A model generated the notes under the pieces. That model was not told the origin of the DNA. It did not search any database and saw only the letters and a list, made by a program, of their open reading frames with translations. Positions 1 to 8,309 of a DNA stretch of 64,000 bases are shown here, in pieces (the stretch's first letter is position 1; each line of letters opens with the position of its first letter). This stretch comes from Microbacterium oryzae (GTDB taxonomy: Bacteria > Actinomycetota > Actinomycetes > Actinomycetales > Microbacteriaceae), in contig NZ_CP032550.1 in the NCBI RefSeq assembly GCF_009735645.1, positions 1,922,001-1,986,000 on the forward strand, written 5' to 3'. The position numbers and the translations under genes are program-made.

Positions 1-429
1 CAGCTTCCAGCCCACGACGTCACGATTGCCGCCGTAGGCCGGATCGCCGAAGAACCCCTGCACAGTGTGTTCGCGGACGATGCGGTAGAACTGCCCGAGG
101 AAGGCGTCCGGTCGAGCGCCGCTGAGCTCGTCGAGCTCTGCGATGACCGCGAGCTGCTGCTCGCCATCGAGGTCGAGATATGTGGCTCCCGCGGTCTCCA
201 CGGCGAACGCCTCGAACTCCGCGAGCCCCTCCCGGTAGACCGGCTGAAGGTCGCGCATGAACCCCGACAACGCACGGTCGATGTACTCCGTGACCCCGGC
301 TTCCCGCGCCCCCGGCGACCCCTCCTCGGAGGGGATGATGTGGCCGACGATCGCGTCGATGGTCGCGGCTTCCCGCGGATTCAGGAAGAGAAGGGCGAAG
401 TCGGGGTGAAACGTCGACCTGGTCATCAT
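1..429 (-). CDS. GMC oxidoreductase small subunit (gluconate 2-dehydrogenase subunit 3 family), partial
   Basis: The gene starts inside the window and runs off its left edge; 143 codons are visible. The visible end contains GDPAYGGNRDVVGW, which matches the hallmark FxDPxYGGNRxxxGW stretch of gluconate 2-dehydrogenase subunit 3. The N-terminus carries LNPREAATIDAIVGHIIP, the usual family opening. Such subunits partner an FAD-dependent GMC oxidoreductase that oxidises sugars, often at C3; that partner would lie to the left of the window (inference). Tandem ATGs at 429 and 426 are both usable, with a GAAAGG ribosome site just upstream. It lies 21 bases after the sugar epimerase gene on the same strand, so it is probably the distal part of the sugar operon. 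No Tat signal is visible in this subunit. Confidence 0.85.
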   Translation of the reverse strand, partial: MMTRSTFHPDFALLFLNPREAATIDAIVGHIIPSEEGSPGAREAGVTEYIDRALSGFMRDLQPVYREGLAEFEAFAVETAGATYLDLDGEQQLAVIAELDELSGARPDAFLGQFYRIVREHTVQGFFGDPAYGGNRDVVGWKL

Positions 430-450
430 CACTGCCTTTCGTCGTTCGGA

Positions 451-1311
451 CTACGCGCTTGGGTTCGCGCGGGCTGCCAGCTTCTGCTCGACGAGCGGAC
501 GCAAGTACTCGATGGAGGTGCGCGCGTCTTCGTCGGGCTCGATGCCACGGCGGTGGAATCCGGTCTCCATCGTCAGGAACCCGTCGAACTCCACATCGAT
601 CAGTGCGTCGATCAGGGACGGGAAGTCGCCCACACCAGACCCGGGGGGAAGCCGGTCGTTGTCGGAGATGTGGATGTGCTTGAGGTTCTCCCCCATCTTG
701 TAGGCGTAGTCGCTCAAGACCTCCTTGTTGTACATGATGTGGAAGGTGTCGAACATGAGCTTCACGTTGGGGCGGTCGACGTCTTCCATCAGCTCAATCG
801 CGTCGTCGGCGCTCATGCACAGGTTGGTGTCGTGCGAGGTCGGCTCGATCACGAGCGTCACCCCGGTGTGCGCGATCGCGTCGGCGACCTCGGTGAGAAC
901 CTCGCGGCTCCACTTCCAGGCCTGACGACGCGTGGTGCCGAAGATGATCCAGCCGGGCAGGTAGATGAGGGTCTTGCCGCCCCACTGCGCGGTAATCTCG
1001 GCGAGCTCCTTATAGTGTTCCACCGTCGCGCGGCGCTCTTCGATGTACGGCGAGGCGGGGTTGTTCCCGGGCCCCCCGGACGGAGCGGGCAGCATGCTGG
1101 AGAGCTGGAGGCCGTGCTCGTCGAGGAGTTCCCGCACCTGCTTGCGCCGGTCTGCGCCGAGGTGCGGAGGGTAGGCGTGCGGCGCAGCGGCGCCGATCTC
1201 GATTCCGTCGTAGCCGAGTCCCGCGATGCGCTTGATCGTCTCGTCGAGGGTGTAGGCCGGAACCCAGACGAAGAAGCTGGAGTAGGCCCAGGTGTTGTAG
1301 GAGATCTTCAT
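451..1311 (-). CDS. Sugar phosphate isomerase/epimerase-type TIM-barrel protein
   Basis: A 286-residue xylose-isomerase-like TIM barrel (AP endonuclease 2 superfamily). Residues near 154 (VIEPTSH), 188 (MFDTFH), 215 (HIHISDND) and 248 (METGF) supply the Glu-Asp-His-Glu set that binds metal in D-tagatose 3-epimerase-like enzymes. The family isomerises or epimerises keto sugars, and related barrels also act on 3-keto-glycosides. An AAAGGA box 8 bases before the ATG supports the start. It lies between a GMC small subunit and a ribose-type importer, which fits import followed by C3 oxidation and epimerisation or cleavage of a sugar or glycoside. The precise substrate cannot be read from the sequence. 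Confidence 0.85.
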   Translation of the reverse strand: MKISYNTWAYSSFFVWVPAYTLDETIKRIAGLGYDGIEIGAAAPHAYPPHLGADRRKQVRELLDEHGLQLSSMLPAPSGGPGNNPASPYIEERRATVEHYKELAEITAQWGGKTLIYLPGWIIFGTTRRQAWKWSREVLTEVADAIAHTGVTLVIEPTSHDTNLCMSADDAIELMEDVDRPNVKLMFDTFHIMYNKEVLSDYAYKMGENLKHIHISDNDRLPPGSGVGDFPSLIDALIDVEFDGFLTMETGFHRRGIEPDEDARTSIEYLRPLVEQKLAARANPSA

Positions 1312-1377
1312 TGCGTGTGTCCTTTCAGGGAGAAGTGTGGGGCCGGACGCTCACCGACGCATCCTGCCCCGGCGCGA

Positions 1378-2442
1378 TCACTGGGGAGCGCGCCCCGTGT
1401 ACTCTTCGACGTTGTCGGCGTTGATGAGGGTCGAATCGAGCACGATGCGCTCGTCGATGGGCTCGCCGGCGCACAGCTTCGCGGCGGCGATGACCGACTC
1501 CTTCACGACGAGCGGGTATCCGACTGTCGCCGCGTACTCCCCCGCCTGAACGAGGTCGAGGGCGCCCGACTCTCCGTCGATCCCGTAGACCTTGATCTCG
1601 CCCTCGCGACCGGCCTCCTTGATGGCCTGGATGGCGCCGAAGGACATCTGGTCGTTGTGCGTGAAGACGGCGTCGATCTCGCCGGAGCCGTATCGCTGGA
1701 GGAAGTCCTCCATCACCTGCAGACCTTCGGCGCGATCGTAGTTCGCCGTCTGGGTGGCGATGATCTCGACGTTCGAGCCCTCGAGGGCCTGGCGGAATCC
1801 GTCACCGCGATCGATCGTCGGCGATGCGCCCAGGCTGCCCGCGAGTTCGACGACGCTAGCGCCGTCGGGGAAGTCGGCGACGATGGCCTCGCCGCTCACG
1901 ATTCCGGCCTCGACGTTGTCGGACCCGATGTAGGTCGACATCTCGGTGTCGACGGCGCGATCGGCCGCGATCACCTGGATGCCGGCGGCGGTCGCTCGGT
2001 CAACGGCCCCGGCCAGTGCCGCTGCGTCCTGCGGGGAGATGATCAGCACGTCGATGCCCTGCGCGATCATGTCGTCGACCTGACCGGACTGGACCGTGGA
2101 ATCCCCCTGGCCGTCGCTCACGGTGATGTCCATGCCCGGGAAGAACGCTTCCGCGAACTCGGGGATCTGCTGCGTCGACTTCGCGCCGTACGGGAAGGAG
2201 GCGCTGCTCCACGAGACGCCGACCGAGCAGTCGATCGACGCGGGGTCCGCCTCGAGCGCGAGCTGCTCCTGGCACTCCTCGCCGCAATAGATGCTCGGAG
2301 CGAGTTCGTCACCGACCGCCTCGTTCTCCGATGTGGATTCTGCAGACCCGCTCGACGTGCAACCCGCGGTCATCAGGGCGATGGAACCGATGGCCGCCGC
2401 TAGGACGAGCCGACTTCCTCTGTTGTTTCTCAGGGCGTGCAT
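1378..2442 (-). CDS. Sugar ABC transporter substrate-binding lipoprotein (RbsB-like)
   Basis: A 354-residue periplasmic-binding protein of the ribose/galactose type (peripla_BP_4). The N-terminus has a positively charged start, a hydrophobic core and a lipobox LMTAGC with Cys28, so the protein should be membrane-anchored on the outer face. The body has the two-lobe layout, with DVLIISPQDAAAL and VFTHNDQMSFGA typical of CUT2 binding proteins. A Ser/Glu-rich linker follows the lipid anchor. An AAAGG site precedes the ATG. It is downstream of its permease and ATPase genes, an order common in CUT2 operons. The sugar it binds is not determinable here. Confidence 0.93.
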   Translation of the reverse strand: MHALRNNRGSRLVLAAAIGSIALMTAGCTSSGSAESTSENEAVGDELAPSIYCGEECQEQLALEADPASIDCSVGVSWSSASFPYGAKSTQQIPEFAEAFFPGMDITVSDGQGDSTVQSGQVDDMIAQGIDVLIISPQDAAALAGAVDRATAAGIQVIAADRAVDTEMSTYIGSDNVEAGIVSGEAIVADFPDGASVVELAGSLGASPTIDRGDGFRQALEGSNVEIIATQTANYDRAEGLQVMEDFLQRYGSGEIDAVFTHNDQMSFGAIQAIKEAGREGEIKVYGIDGESGALDLVQAGEYAATVGYPLVVKESVIAAAKLCAGEPIDERIVLDSTLINADNVEEYTGRAPQ

Positions 2443-2511
2443 CGTTGCACCTTTCTTCTTGGCGGTGGTGGGGGATCTTCTCGTGAGCCCGGGGCTCGGG
2501 GAAGTGCTTCG

Positions 2512-3582
2512 CTACATGCCTGCCATGGCGCCGCGCGTGTCGTCTGAACCGGACTGGGGCGAGGTCGGCTTCGCTCCCGATTTCGGCGCGGACTCCTTCC
2601 TCTCGCTCATTCGTCGCCTCGTCGCCTGCACCGCGACCAGCACGGCGATGACGATGACGACGCCCTTGACGATCTGCTGGTCGAAGGGCGAGATGCCGAT
2701 CAGGTTCATGACGTTCGAAAGCACCGCGAGCAGGAGAGCGCCGAACACCGTCCCGACAGCGCCGCCGGTGCCGCCCATCAGGCTCGTCCCGCCGATGACG
2801 ACCGCGGTGATGGCGTCGAGGTTCGCAAGGCTGCCTGCGGTGGGGTCGCCGACGCCGAGTCGTGACGCCGTCATCACTCCGGCCAGCCCCGCGCAGAGGC
2901 CGCTGATCGCGTACGCCATGACCAGCGTGCGCTTGGTGCGTACGCCCGAGAGGCGTGCGGCCTCGAGGCTTCCGCCGATCGCGTAGATGTAGCGACCGAA
3001 GGAGAGATAGCGGAGCACCAGGATGCCGACGATCGCGACGATGACGAACACGAGGAAGGGCCCAGGGATGCCGAGCACGTTTCCGCTGCCGATCACCCGG
3101 AAGATCTCGGCCGCATTGCTGAACTGCTGGGGTCCGCCGTTGGTCAGCCGCAGCGACAGTCCCTGGATGGCGACCATCGTCGCCAACGTCATGATGAAGG
3201 GTTGGATGCCCAGAACCGCGACGCCGATCCCGTTCAGGATGCCGACGCCGACGCCGACGAGCAACGCGACGATCATGGCGAGGGGGACGACCATTCCGTT
3301 GTTGATCAGCATGGCGGTCGTGACACCCGAGAGCGCCAGGATCGATCCGACGCTCAGGTCGATCCCGCCGGTCAGGATGACGAACGTCATCCCGATCGCG
3401 ATCACCCCGACGATGGCCGACTGACGGCCGACGTTCAGGAGGTTGCTGGGCTGGAAGAAGGCCGGGACGAAGATCGCGACGAGCACGACGATCCCGATGA
3501 AGATCACGATGGGGAGCCAGTTTCCGCGTACCTTCATCGACAAAGAACTCAAGGCGCCGTTGCCTGCGGTAGACGTGTTCAT
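2512..3582 (-). CDS. Sugar ABC transporter permease (RbsC-like)
   Basis: A 356-residue multi-pass membrane protein of the CUT2/BPD_transp_2 type. Typical signatures are GMTFVILTGGIDLSVG near residues 62-77 and VIGGTSLMGGTGG near 261-273. About ten hydrophobic segments are followed by a charged cytoplasmic tail. It forms the channel half of the importer with the adjacent ATPase. Its start overlaps the ATPase stop by four bases (ATGA), so the two are translationally coupled. The 69-base gap to the substrate-binding gene is the only break in the transporter operon. Confidence 0.93.
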   Translation of the reverse strand: MNTSTAGNGALSSLSMKVRGNWLPIVIFIGIVVLVAIFVPAFFQPSNLLNVGRQSAIVGVIAIGMTFVILTGGIDLSVGSILALSGVTTAMLINNGMVVPLAMIVALLVGVGVGILNGIGVAVLGIQPFIMTLATMVAIQGLSLRLTNGGPQQFSNAAEIFRVIGSGNVLGIPGPFLVFVIVAIVGILVLRYLSFGRYIYAIGGSLEAARLSGVRTKRTLVMAYAISGLCAGLAGVMTASRLGVGDPTAGSLANLDAITAVVIGGTSLMGGTGGAVGTVFGALLLAVLSNVMNLIGISPFDQQIVKGVVIVIAVLVAVQATRRRMSERKESAPKSGAKPTSPQSGSDDTRGAMAGM

Positions 3583-5060
3583 CGGTTTCCTCCCACTGCG
3601 TGGAACATGATCTCTTCTTCGGTTGCGGTCGCGCCGTCGAGCTCGGCCGCGATCCCGCCGTGATACATCACGAGGATCCGGTGACTCAGCGCAAGCACCT
3701 CGGGCAGCTCCGAGGAGATGACGATCACCGCACGACCCTGCTCACAGAGCGTCTGGATGAGCTCGTAGATCTCCTGCTTCGCACCGATGTCGATGCCGCG
3801 TGTCGGCTCATCGAGGATGAGCACGTCGGCCCCCGCCTCCAGCCACTTCGCAAGCACGACCTTCTGCTGATTGCCCCCGGACAGGGTGCCGACGGGCGCG
3901 CCGACGTCGCCGGCCTTGATGCGCAGCTTCGTGACGTACTCGGCCGCGGTGCGGCGATCGGCCGCGGGCTGAGACCGCACGGCTCCGCGCTTGAGCATCC
4001 GCACGATCGGGATGTTGGCGGCTGTGGAGAGCGCGATGAACAGGCCCTGGCTCTTCCGCTCCTCGGGGACCAGCCCGATTCCGGCACGGATCGCCCGCAG
4101 TGGACTGTTGATCGTGGTCTTGGTGCCGGCAACGGCGACCGTGCCGCTCGTGATCGCATCCGCGCCGTAGATAACGCGCGCGAGTTCGGTGCGTCCCGCG
4201 CCGCGCAGGCCCGCGATGCCCAGCACCTCCCCCGAACGGACGGAGAACGAGATGTCATCGAGCACGCCCGCGCGCGAGAGGTTCTTCACCTCCAGCGCCA
4301 CGTCCCCGAAGGACTGGTTGACCGCACGAGGCGCCCGGGTGAAGTCCCGGCCGACCATCTTCGAGACAAGGTCGTCATGGTCGGTCTCGGAGATCTTTCC
4401 GGCTCCGGTCAGCTTGCCGTCCTTCAGCACGACGTAGCGATCCGCGAGCCCGAAGACCTCTTCAAGGCGGTGCGAGACGAAGATTACGCTGACCCCGCGC
4501 TCCTTGAGGCCGTGGACGAGCGCGAGAAGATGGTCGACGTCCTCTCCGCCGAGAACCGCCGTGGGCTCGTCGAGGATCACGATCTGCGCCTTCCTGTGCA
4601 GCGCCTTCGCGATCTCGAGCATCTGCTTCTCCGCGATGCCGAGCTGACGCACCTTCATGGTTACGTCGACGGCCAGTCCGAGATCGCTCAGGAACGCGGC
4701 AGCTTCCTTGTTGGCCGCCCGCCAGTTGATGATCCCCTTTCCGGGGTACGCCCCGAAGAGAAGGTTCTCGGCGACCGAGAGGTCAGGGAAGAGGCTGAGC
4801 TCCTGGTAGACAGTCGCAATGCCGAGGTTTTCCGCGGCTGCGGGACCGCTGATCGTCGCGCGACGTCCGTTGACGAAGATCTCGCCGGCGTCCGGAGCAT
4901 GGGCACCTGAAAGTATTCGGATCAGCGTGGACTTCCCGGCTCCGTTCTCACCGATCAGAGCGACTACCTGTCCGGGCTCGATACCGAAGCTCACGTCGTC
5001 CAATGCCTGGACTCCGAGGAAGTGCTTTGAGAGCCCTTTCACCTCAAGTCGGAGCGTCAT
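3579..5060 (-). CDS. Sugar ABC transporter ATP-binding protein (RbsA-like, two ABC domains)
   Basis: A 493-residue tandem ATPase of the CUT2 class. The first domain has Walker A GENGAGKST near residue 37 and Walker B VILDEPTAVL near 160. The second has the signature LSGGNQQK near 390 and VLILDEPTRGID near 410, with a degenerate nucleotide-binding loop (GLRGAGRTEL), as is usual for RbsA and MglA. It energises the permease encoded immediately downstream. It is the first gene of the operon and faces the divergent ROK regulator across 146 bases, so its promoter lies in 5061-5206. Confidence 0.94.
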   Translation of the reverse strand: MTLRLEVKGLSKHFLGVQALDDVSFGIEPGQVVALIGENGAGKSTLIRILSGAHAPDAGEIFVNGRRATISGPAAAENLGIATVYQELSLFPDLSVAENLLFGAYPGKGIINWRAANKEAAAFLSDLGLAVDVTMKVRQLGIAEKQMLEIAKALHRKAQIVILDEPTAVLGGEDVDHLLALVHGLKERGVSVIFVSHRLEEVFGLADRYVVLKDGKLTGAGKISETDHDDLVSKMVGRDFTRAPRAVNQSFGDVALEVKNLSRAGVLDDISFSVRSGEVLGIAGLRGAGRTELARVIYGADAITSGTVAVAGTKTTINSPLRAIRAGIGLVPEERKSQGLFIALSTAANIPIVRMLKRGAVRSQPAADRRTAAEYVTKLRIKAGDVGAPVGTLSGGNQQKVVLAKWLEAGADVLILDEPTRGIDIGAKQEIYELIQTLCEQGRAVIVISSELPEVLALSHRILVMYHGGIAAELDGATATEEEIMFHAVGGNR

Positions 5061-5112
5061 CGTCGACCTCTTTCGTTCGGCAGTCGTCTGTGACCGTCTT
5101 ATTGCTGACTCC

Positions 5113-5129
5113 CTCTACCGTAGGTAGAG
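5113..5129. promoter_or_regulatory. Perfect inverted repeat between importer operon and ROK gene
   Basis: The arms CTCTACC and GGTAGAG are perfect reverse complements around a 3-base spacer. The repeat lies in the divergent gap between the ABC operon and the ROK repressor gene, 53 bases before the ATPase start. This is a plausible operator for the ROK protein or another regulator; binding is inferred. Confidence 0.45.
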
Positions 5130-5148
5130 TCGCAAACAGAAAAAAGCG

Positions 5149-5180
5149 CCCGAATAATTTTCTTTTCGGCATAATTCGGG
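5149..5180. promoter_or_regulatory. AT-rich imperfect inverted repeat upstream of ROK gene
   Basis: CCCGAATAAT at 5149-5158 and ATAATTCGGG at 5171-5180 pair at nine of ten positions across a T-rich 12-base spacer. It is among the most A+T-rich stretches of this G+C-rich window and lies 27 bases before the ROK start. ROK repressors generally bind A+T-rich palindromes, so this is a candidate autoregulatory operator, possibly overlapping a promoter. Confidence 0.4.
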
Positions 5181-5206
5181 GCTAGTGAAGGGTTGAAGCC
5201 ACGCCA

Positions 5207-6472
5207 ATGGGGACACTATGGACAGAAGTTCAGCTTCTAAAGCCGGACCGGAGCCTCGCACCCGATGCACATGCCGCCCGCAGCGTCATCGCTCGGATGA
5301 TCGCAGACGGCGGACTGGTAAGCCGACGGGAGATCGTAAGAGCGACGGGGCTCGCGCGGTCGACGATCGATGGGCACCTCGCCGTCTTGCTCGAGAACGG
5401 CCTCATTGAAGTCGGCGGTCTTGGCGGGGGTAATCTCCGGGGCCGACCCGCCCAAGTTTTCAATATCAGTGCAGCCAAGGGGGTAGTGCTGGTGGCCGAT
5501 GTGTCGATCGAGGTCACCCGCCTGGCGCTGACCACCTTGGACAAGGTGGTCGTCGAGCGGCGCGACATCGGTGTGCACGTCGAAGTGGGCCCCTCGGTGC
5601 TGCTCGACACCATCTGCGACGCCTTCGTTGAGATGCTGCACGCCAACTCGCTCGTCGCCGACGATGCCTTGGCGATATCCGTCGGACTCCCCGGGCCGGT
5701 CGATTCGCGTCGCGGCTTTGCCGTTCGCCCCCCGCTCATGCCGGGGTGGGACGGCTTCAGCGTCTGCAAGTACATGGCGGAACGCTTCGTCTGCGACGTC
5801 ATCGTCGACAACGATGTCAACCTGATGGCACTGGGCGAGGCGCGCGCCGACGGGGGCGCCCACCTTCCCCTGCTAATGATCAACATCAGCACCGGAGTCG
5901 GCGCCGGATTCGTCAGTGAAAGCGGTCTGCTGTTACACGGGGCTGATGGGGCGGCCGCAGACATCGGCCACATACAGATGCGAGACATGAGCGACGTACT
6001 CTGCAGCTGCGGGAACCGCGGATGCCTCGAGGCGATCGCATCAGTCGGTGCCATGGCAGATCGCGTGTCGGAGGCGCTCGCCACTCCCATCGTGTCAAAG
6101 GATCTCATCAGTCGGCTCGTGCTTGGCGACGCCACGACCGTGAGTGTCGTGCGGGAGACCGCCGCGACGCTCGGGCGAGCGATCGCCGACCTCGTGAACT
6201 TCTGCAATCCGGCCCGGATCGTGATTGGAGGAGATGTCACCGAGTGCACCGAAGACGTGCTCTCGCAGATCCGGAGTGTTGTGTACCAGCAGGCTCAACC
6301 GCTGGCAACCCGCGACCTCTCCATCACGCATAGCTCGCTCGGAAACGAGGCCGGACTTATTGGCGGGATGATCTCGGGCATCGAGCAGGTGCTCTCGCCC
6401 CGCGGCATCCAATACCTTACCCGTCCGGCCGACTCCACGATGCTTCCGCTCGGGCTGCAGATCGGGGCCTAG
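5207..6472 (+). CDS. ROK-family transcriptional regulator
   Basis: A 421-residue NagC/XylR-type protein. Residues about 25-75 form a winged helix-turn-helix (VSRREIVRATGLARSTIDGH). The rest is a ROK sugar-sensing domain, with DNDVNLMALGEA near 203 and the zinc-binding cluster CSCGNRGCLEA near 266 preceded by the conserved His of GHIQM. The phosphate-binding DxGxT loop near the domain start is replaced by DVSIEVT, which fits a sugar-binding regulator without kinase activity. It is divergent from the CUT2 importer operon and most likely represses it until the substrate or a derivative binds. The ATG at 5207 has only a weak upstream GAAGGG, at poor spacing. Confidence 0.9.
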   Translation: MGTLWTEVQLLKPDRSLAPDAHAARSVIARMIADGGLVSRREIVRATGLARSTIDGHLAVLLENGLIEVGGLGGGNLRGRPAQVFNISAAKGVVLVADVSIEVTRLALTTLDKVVVERRDIGVHVEVGPSVLLDTICDAFVEMLHANSLVADDALAISVGLPGPVDSRRGFAVRPPLMPGWDGFSVCKYMAERFVCDVIVDNDVNLMALGEARADGGAHLPLLMINISTGVGAGFVSESGLLLHGADGAAADIGHIQMRDMSDVLCSCGNRGCLEAIASVGAMADRVSEALATPIVSKDLISRLVLGDATTVSVVRETAATLGRAIADLVNFCNPARIVIGGDVTECTEDVLSQIRSVVYQQAQPLATRDLSITHSSLGNEAGLIGGMISGIEQVLSPRGIQYLTRPADSTMLPLGLQIGA

Positions 6473-6540
6473 GTGTACTGATGTCGCGCGTCAGACTATG
6501 TGGCAGGGCTGTTAGTTGAGTAATGAACGGAGAGTCCGAC

Positions 6541-6857
6541 ATGGGAAGACCACCTCAGATTCCGGTGGAGAAGAAGACGAGGACCGTGCTGAGCGTCCTC
6601 GCTGATGAGATCACGATCGCGGAGGCTGCGAGGCGTGAGAAGGTGTCCGAGCAGTCGATCGGGCGGTGGAAGCTGGACTTCCTCGAGGGCGGGAAGACCG
6701 CGCTGGTCGCGGGCAAGTCCGGCCCATCGACCCGGGAGCAGCAGCTCGAGGACGAGGTCGCGGAGCTGACGCAGGCTCTCGGTGAGGCCGCGGTCGAGAT
6801 CCGGGTGTGGAAGAAGAGCGCGGAGGCCGGCTGGGCCCTTCGAGGACCTCGAGGTGA
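6541..6857 (+). pseudogene. IS3-family transposase orfA, frameshifted
   Basis: The frame encodes MGRPPQIPVEKKTRTVLS and a helix-turn-helix (TIAEAARREKVSEQSIGRWK), followed by a short leucine-zipper-like segment. This is the usual OrfA that binds the terminal repeats. A GGAGAG site 8 bases upstream supports ATG 6541. After VWKKSAE the frame no longer follows the family. One extra G near 6826 would restore the usual ending and a TGA at 6855-6857 overlapping the orfB GTG, so a single-base deletion is inferred. That judgement uses remembered relatives and no alignment. Confidence 0.7.
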
Positions 6858-7392
6858 TCCGCGTGGATGCGGGCATGCCGACCGCGAGGTTCGTGAAGCT
6901 GATCGGCGTGCCCGAGCGGTCGTATCGCCGCTGGCAGGCGAAGGCTCGCGTCGGCGCCTGGCCGAAGGGTCCGTGGCCGCAGCCGGCGAAGGACGCCGCC
7001 CGGCCGCTGGCGACAAAGCACGCGCTGGCGAAGCCGGAGTGGGGTCACCGGAAGATCTGGGCGCTGACCCGGCACGACGGGCACCGGGTGTCGCAGGCGA
7101 CCGTGCTGCGGCTGCTGCGCGATGACGGGCTGATCCTGCCCTCGGAGTACCAGGAAGCAGCGCCGCCAGCTCGCGAAGGACCGCAAGGCGGCGATCGCGA
7201 GAACCCCGACCGGGCCGAACCAGGTGTGGCAGCTGGACTTCAGCGAGTTCGAGACCACCGAGGGTGGGACCTGGCGGATCGCGGGGTGTCGGGACTGGTT
7301 CTCGAAGCTGGAGCACCCGTTCCATGTGTCGCCGACCGCGAACCAGTACGACGCGATCGCGGCGATCGAGCTGGCTCTCGCCGAGTACGAGC
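6854..7392 (+). pseudogene. IS3-family transposase orfB, frameshifted and 3'-truncated
   Basis: From GTG 6854 the frame reads VIRVDAGMPTARFVKLIGVPERSYRRW and WGHRKIWALTRHDGHRVSQATVLRLLRDDGL, the helical N-terminal part (HTH_21) of IS3 OrfB. Near 7152 a one-base insertion (or two-base loss) shifts the frame. The continuation NQVWQLDFSEFETTEGG, with the first catalytic Asp, is then read from a frame opening at 7224. It stops at LALAEYER where the integrase remnant begins. The second and third catalytic acidic residues are absent, so it cannot encode an active transposase. Confidence 0.75.
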
Positions 7393-8136
7393 GCGTTCGC
7401 CGAAGAGCAAGGCCTGCTCCAACAGCCGCACCCGGTGCGTGCGATGAAGAAGATTCCTGAACTCGGCACGATTGCGCAACGCTCACTCAAGCTCAGCGAG
7501 ATCCCGACGGCGCAACAGGTTGCGGCCGCGATTGCAGCCCTGCGCGAGCGACGCTCCGACATCGCGGATCTGTTCGAGTTCATGGCTCTGACCGGCGTTC
7601 GCTGGGGCGAAGCCCGAGCTATACGCGTCCACTGGCTCAGTGAAAGCAGCTTCGCTCAACTCAACGTCGAGCGCTCGCACTCGGACGGGTACGCCGAGAA
7701 GGCGCCGAAGTCGTGGCGCGGCAAGAGATCCATCCCCCTCTCACCTCGCGCTCTCGAGATCTTCCGCACACACGCTGCCGAAAAGCAGCCGACGGACTAT
7801 CTGTTCACGAACCAGCAAGGTGGACAACTCAAGGTAGGCATCGCACGGAAGTTTCCGCTCGGCTTCCGTCGCCACGCGCTCCGACACTTCGCCGCATCCA
7901 CCTGGCTGCGGCTCGGCGCTCCCGTCAACGAGGTCGCCGAATATCTCGGTGACGACCCCCGCACGGTTCTCACCGTGTACGCACACATCCTCGGCGAAGA
8001 ACAGCGCCATGGTTTTGCTCAGCGGCTGGCCGCCGCAGAACAGACTTTTCAAAAGTCCGTTCACTCCACGTACACTTCGGGCTCAAATGAGGCCCCGAGC
8101 GCCCCTTACGCGAAGCAAGAGCGCATCGGAATTTAG
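7393..8136 (+). pseudogene. Tyrosine recombinase (phage-type integrase), catalytic half only
   Basis: About 247 residues of a C-terminal tyrosine recombinase domain. TGVRWGEARAIR carries the first catalytic Arg, RRHALRHFAAS the His-x-x-Arg pair, and VYAHIL the nucleophilic Tyr. The position usually occupied by a third His is Asp (YLGDDPRT), which many actinobacterial integrases tolerate. The N-terminal arm and core-binding domains are gone. The frame continues upstream only as IS3 sequence, and an internal ATG at 7444 could still start a short product. It ends 20 bases from the CCA end of tRNA-Ser(GCT), the classic position of an integrase that used that tRNA as its attachment site. No second attachment copy was found. 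Confidence 0.75.
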
Positions 8137-8156
8137 ACACCTGATCAGGGATTCTT

Positions 8157-8248
8157 TGGCGGAGACGGAGGGATTTGAACCCTCGGTCCCCATAAGGGGA
8201 CTCCACCTTAGCAGGGTGGTGCACTAGGCCTGACTATGCGACGTCTCC
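8157..8248 (-). tRNA. tRNA-Ser(GCT)
   Basis: A class II tRNA with acceptor stem GGAGACG/CGTCTCC, anticodon loop CTGCTAA (anticodon GCT), long variable arm, T-loop GGTTCAAATCC, discriminator G at 8160 and encoded CCA at 8157-8159. It reads serine AGC/AGU codons. The adjacent integrase remnant suggests its 3' end was an integration site. Confidence 0.96.
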
Positions 8249-8309
8249 AGCGCCTGCGAACAGGCACAGGGACCATCCTAACGGGTCTGAGCCGGTGTCG
8301 CGAACCAGC

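Larger units (their letters stand above)
6474..7392 (+). mobile_element. Truncated IS3-family insertion sequence
   Basis: The remnant contains a helix-turn-helix orfA and the 5' part of the orfB integrase-type transposase of an actinobacterial IS3 element. Both frames carry indels and the 3' half, with the catalytic DDE core end and right terminal repeat, is missing. The left boundary is placed by the leader directly after the ROK stop and is approximate. At about 7390 the transposase sequence ends abruptly and an unrelated integrase reading frame begins. Confidence 0.75.

Noticed and set aside
67..2403. Plus-strand frame of 778 codons
   Set aside because: It is antisense to the GMC subunit, epimerase and binding-protein genes and shows shadow composition.
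6820..6860. Programmed frameshift between IS3 orfA and orfB
   Set aside because: No slippery A-run is present and the frames differ by a loss that disrupts the orfA ending, so an indel is the better reading.
8157..8260. Duplicate tRNA-Ser 3' end as an attachment site
   Set aside because: I searched by eye for the GGAGACGGAGGGATTTGAAC core near the element's left end and found no second copy.
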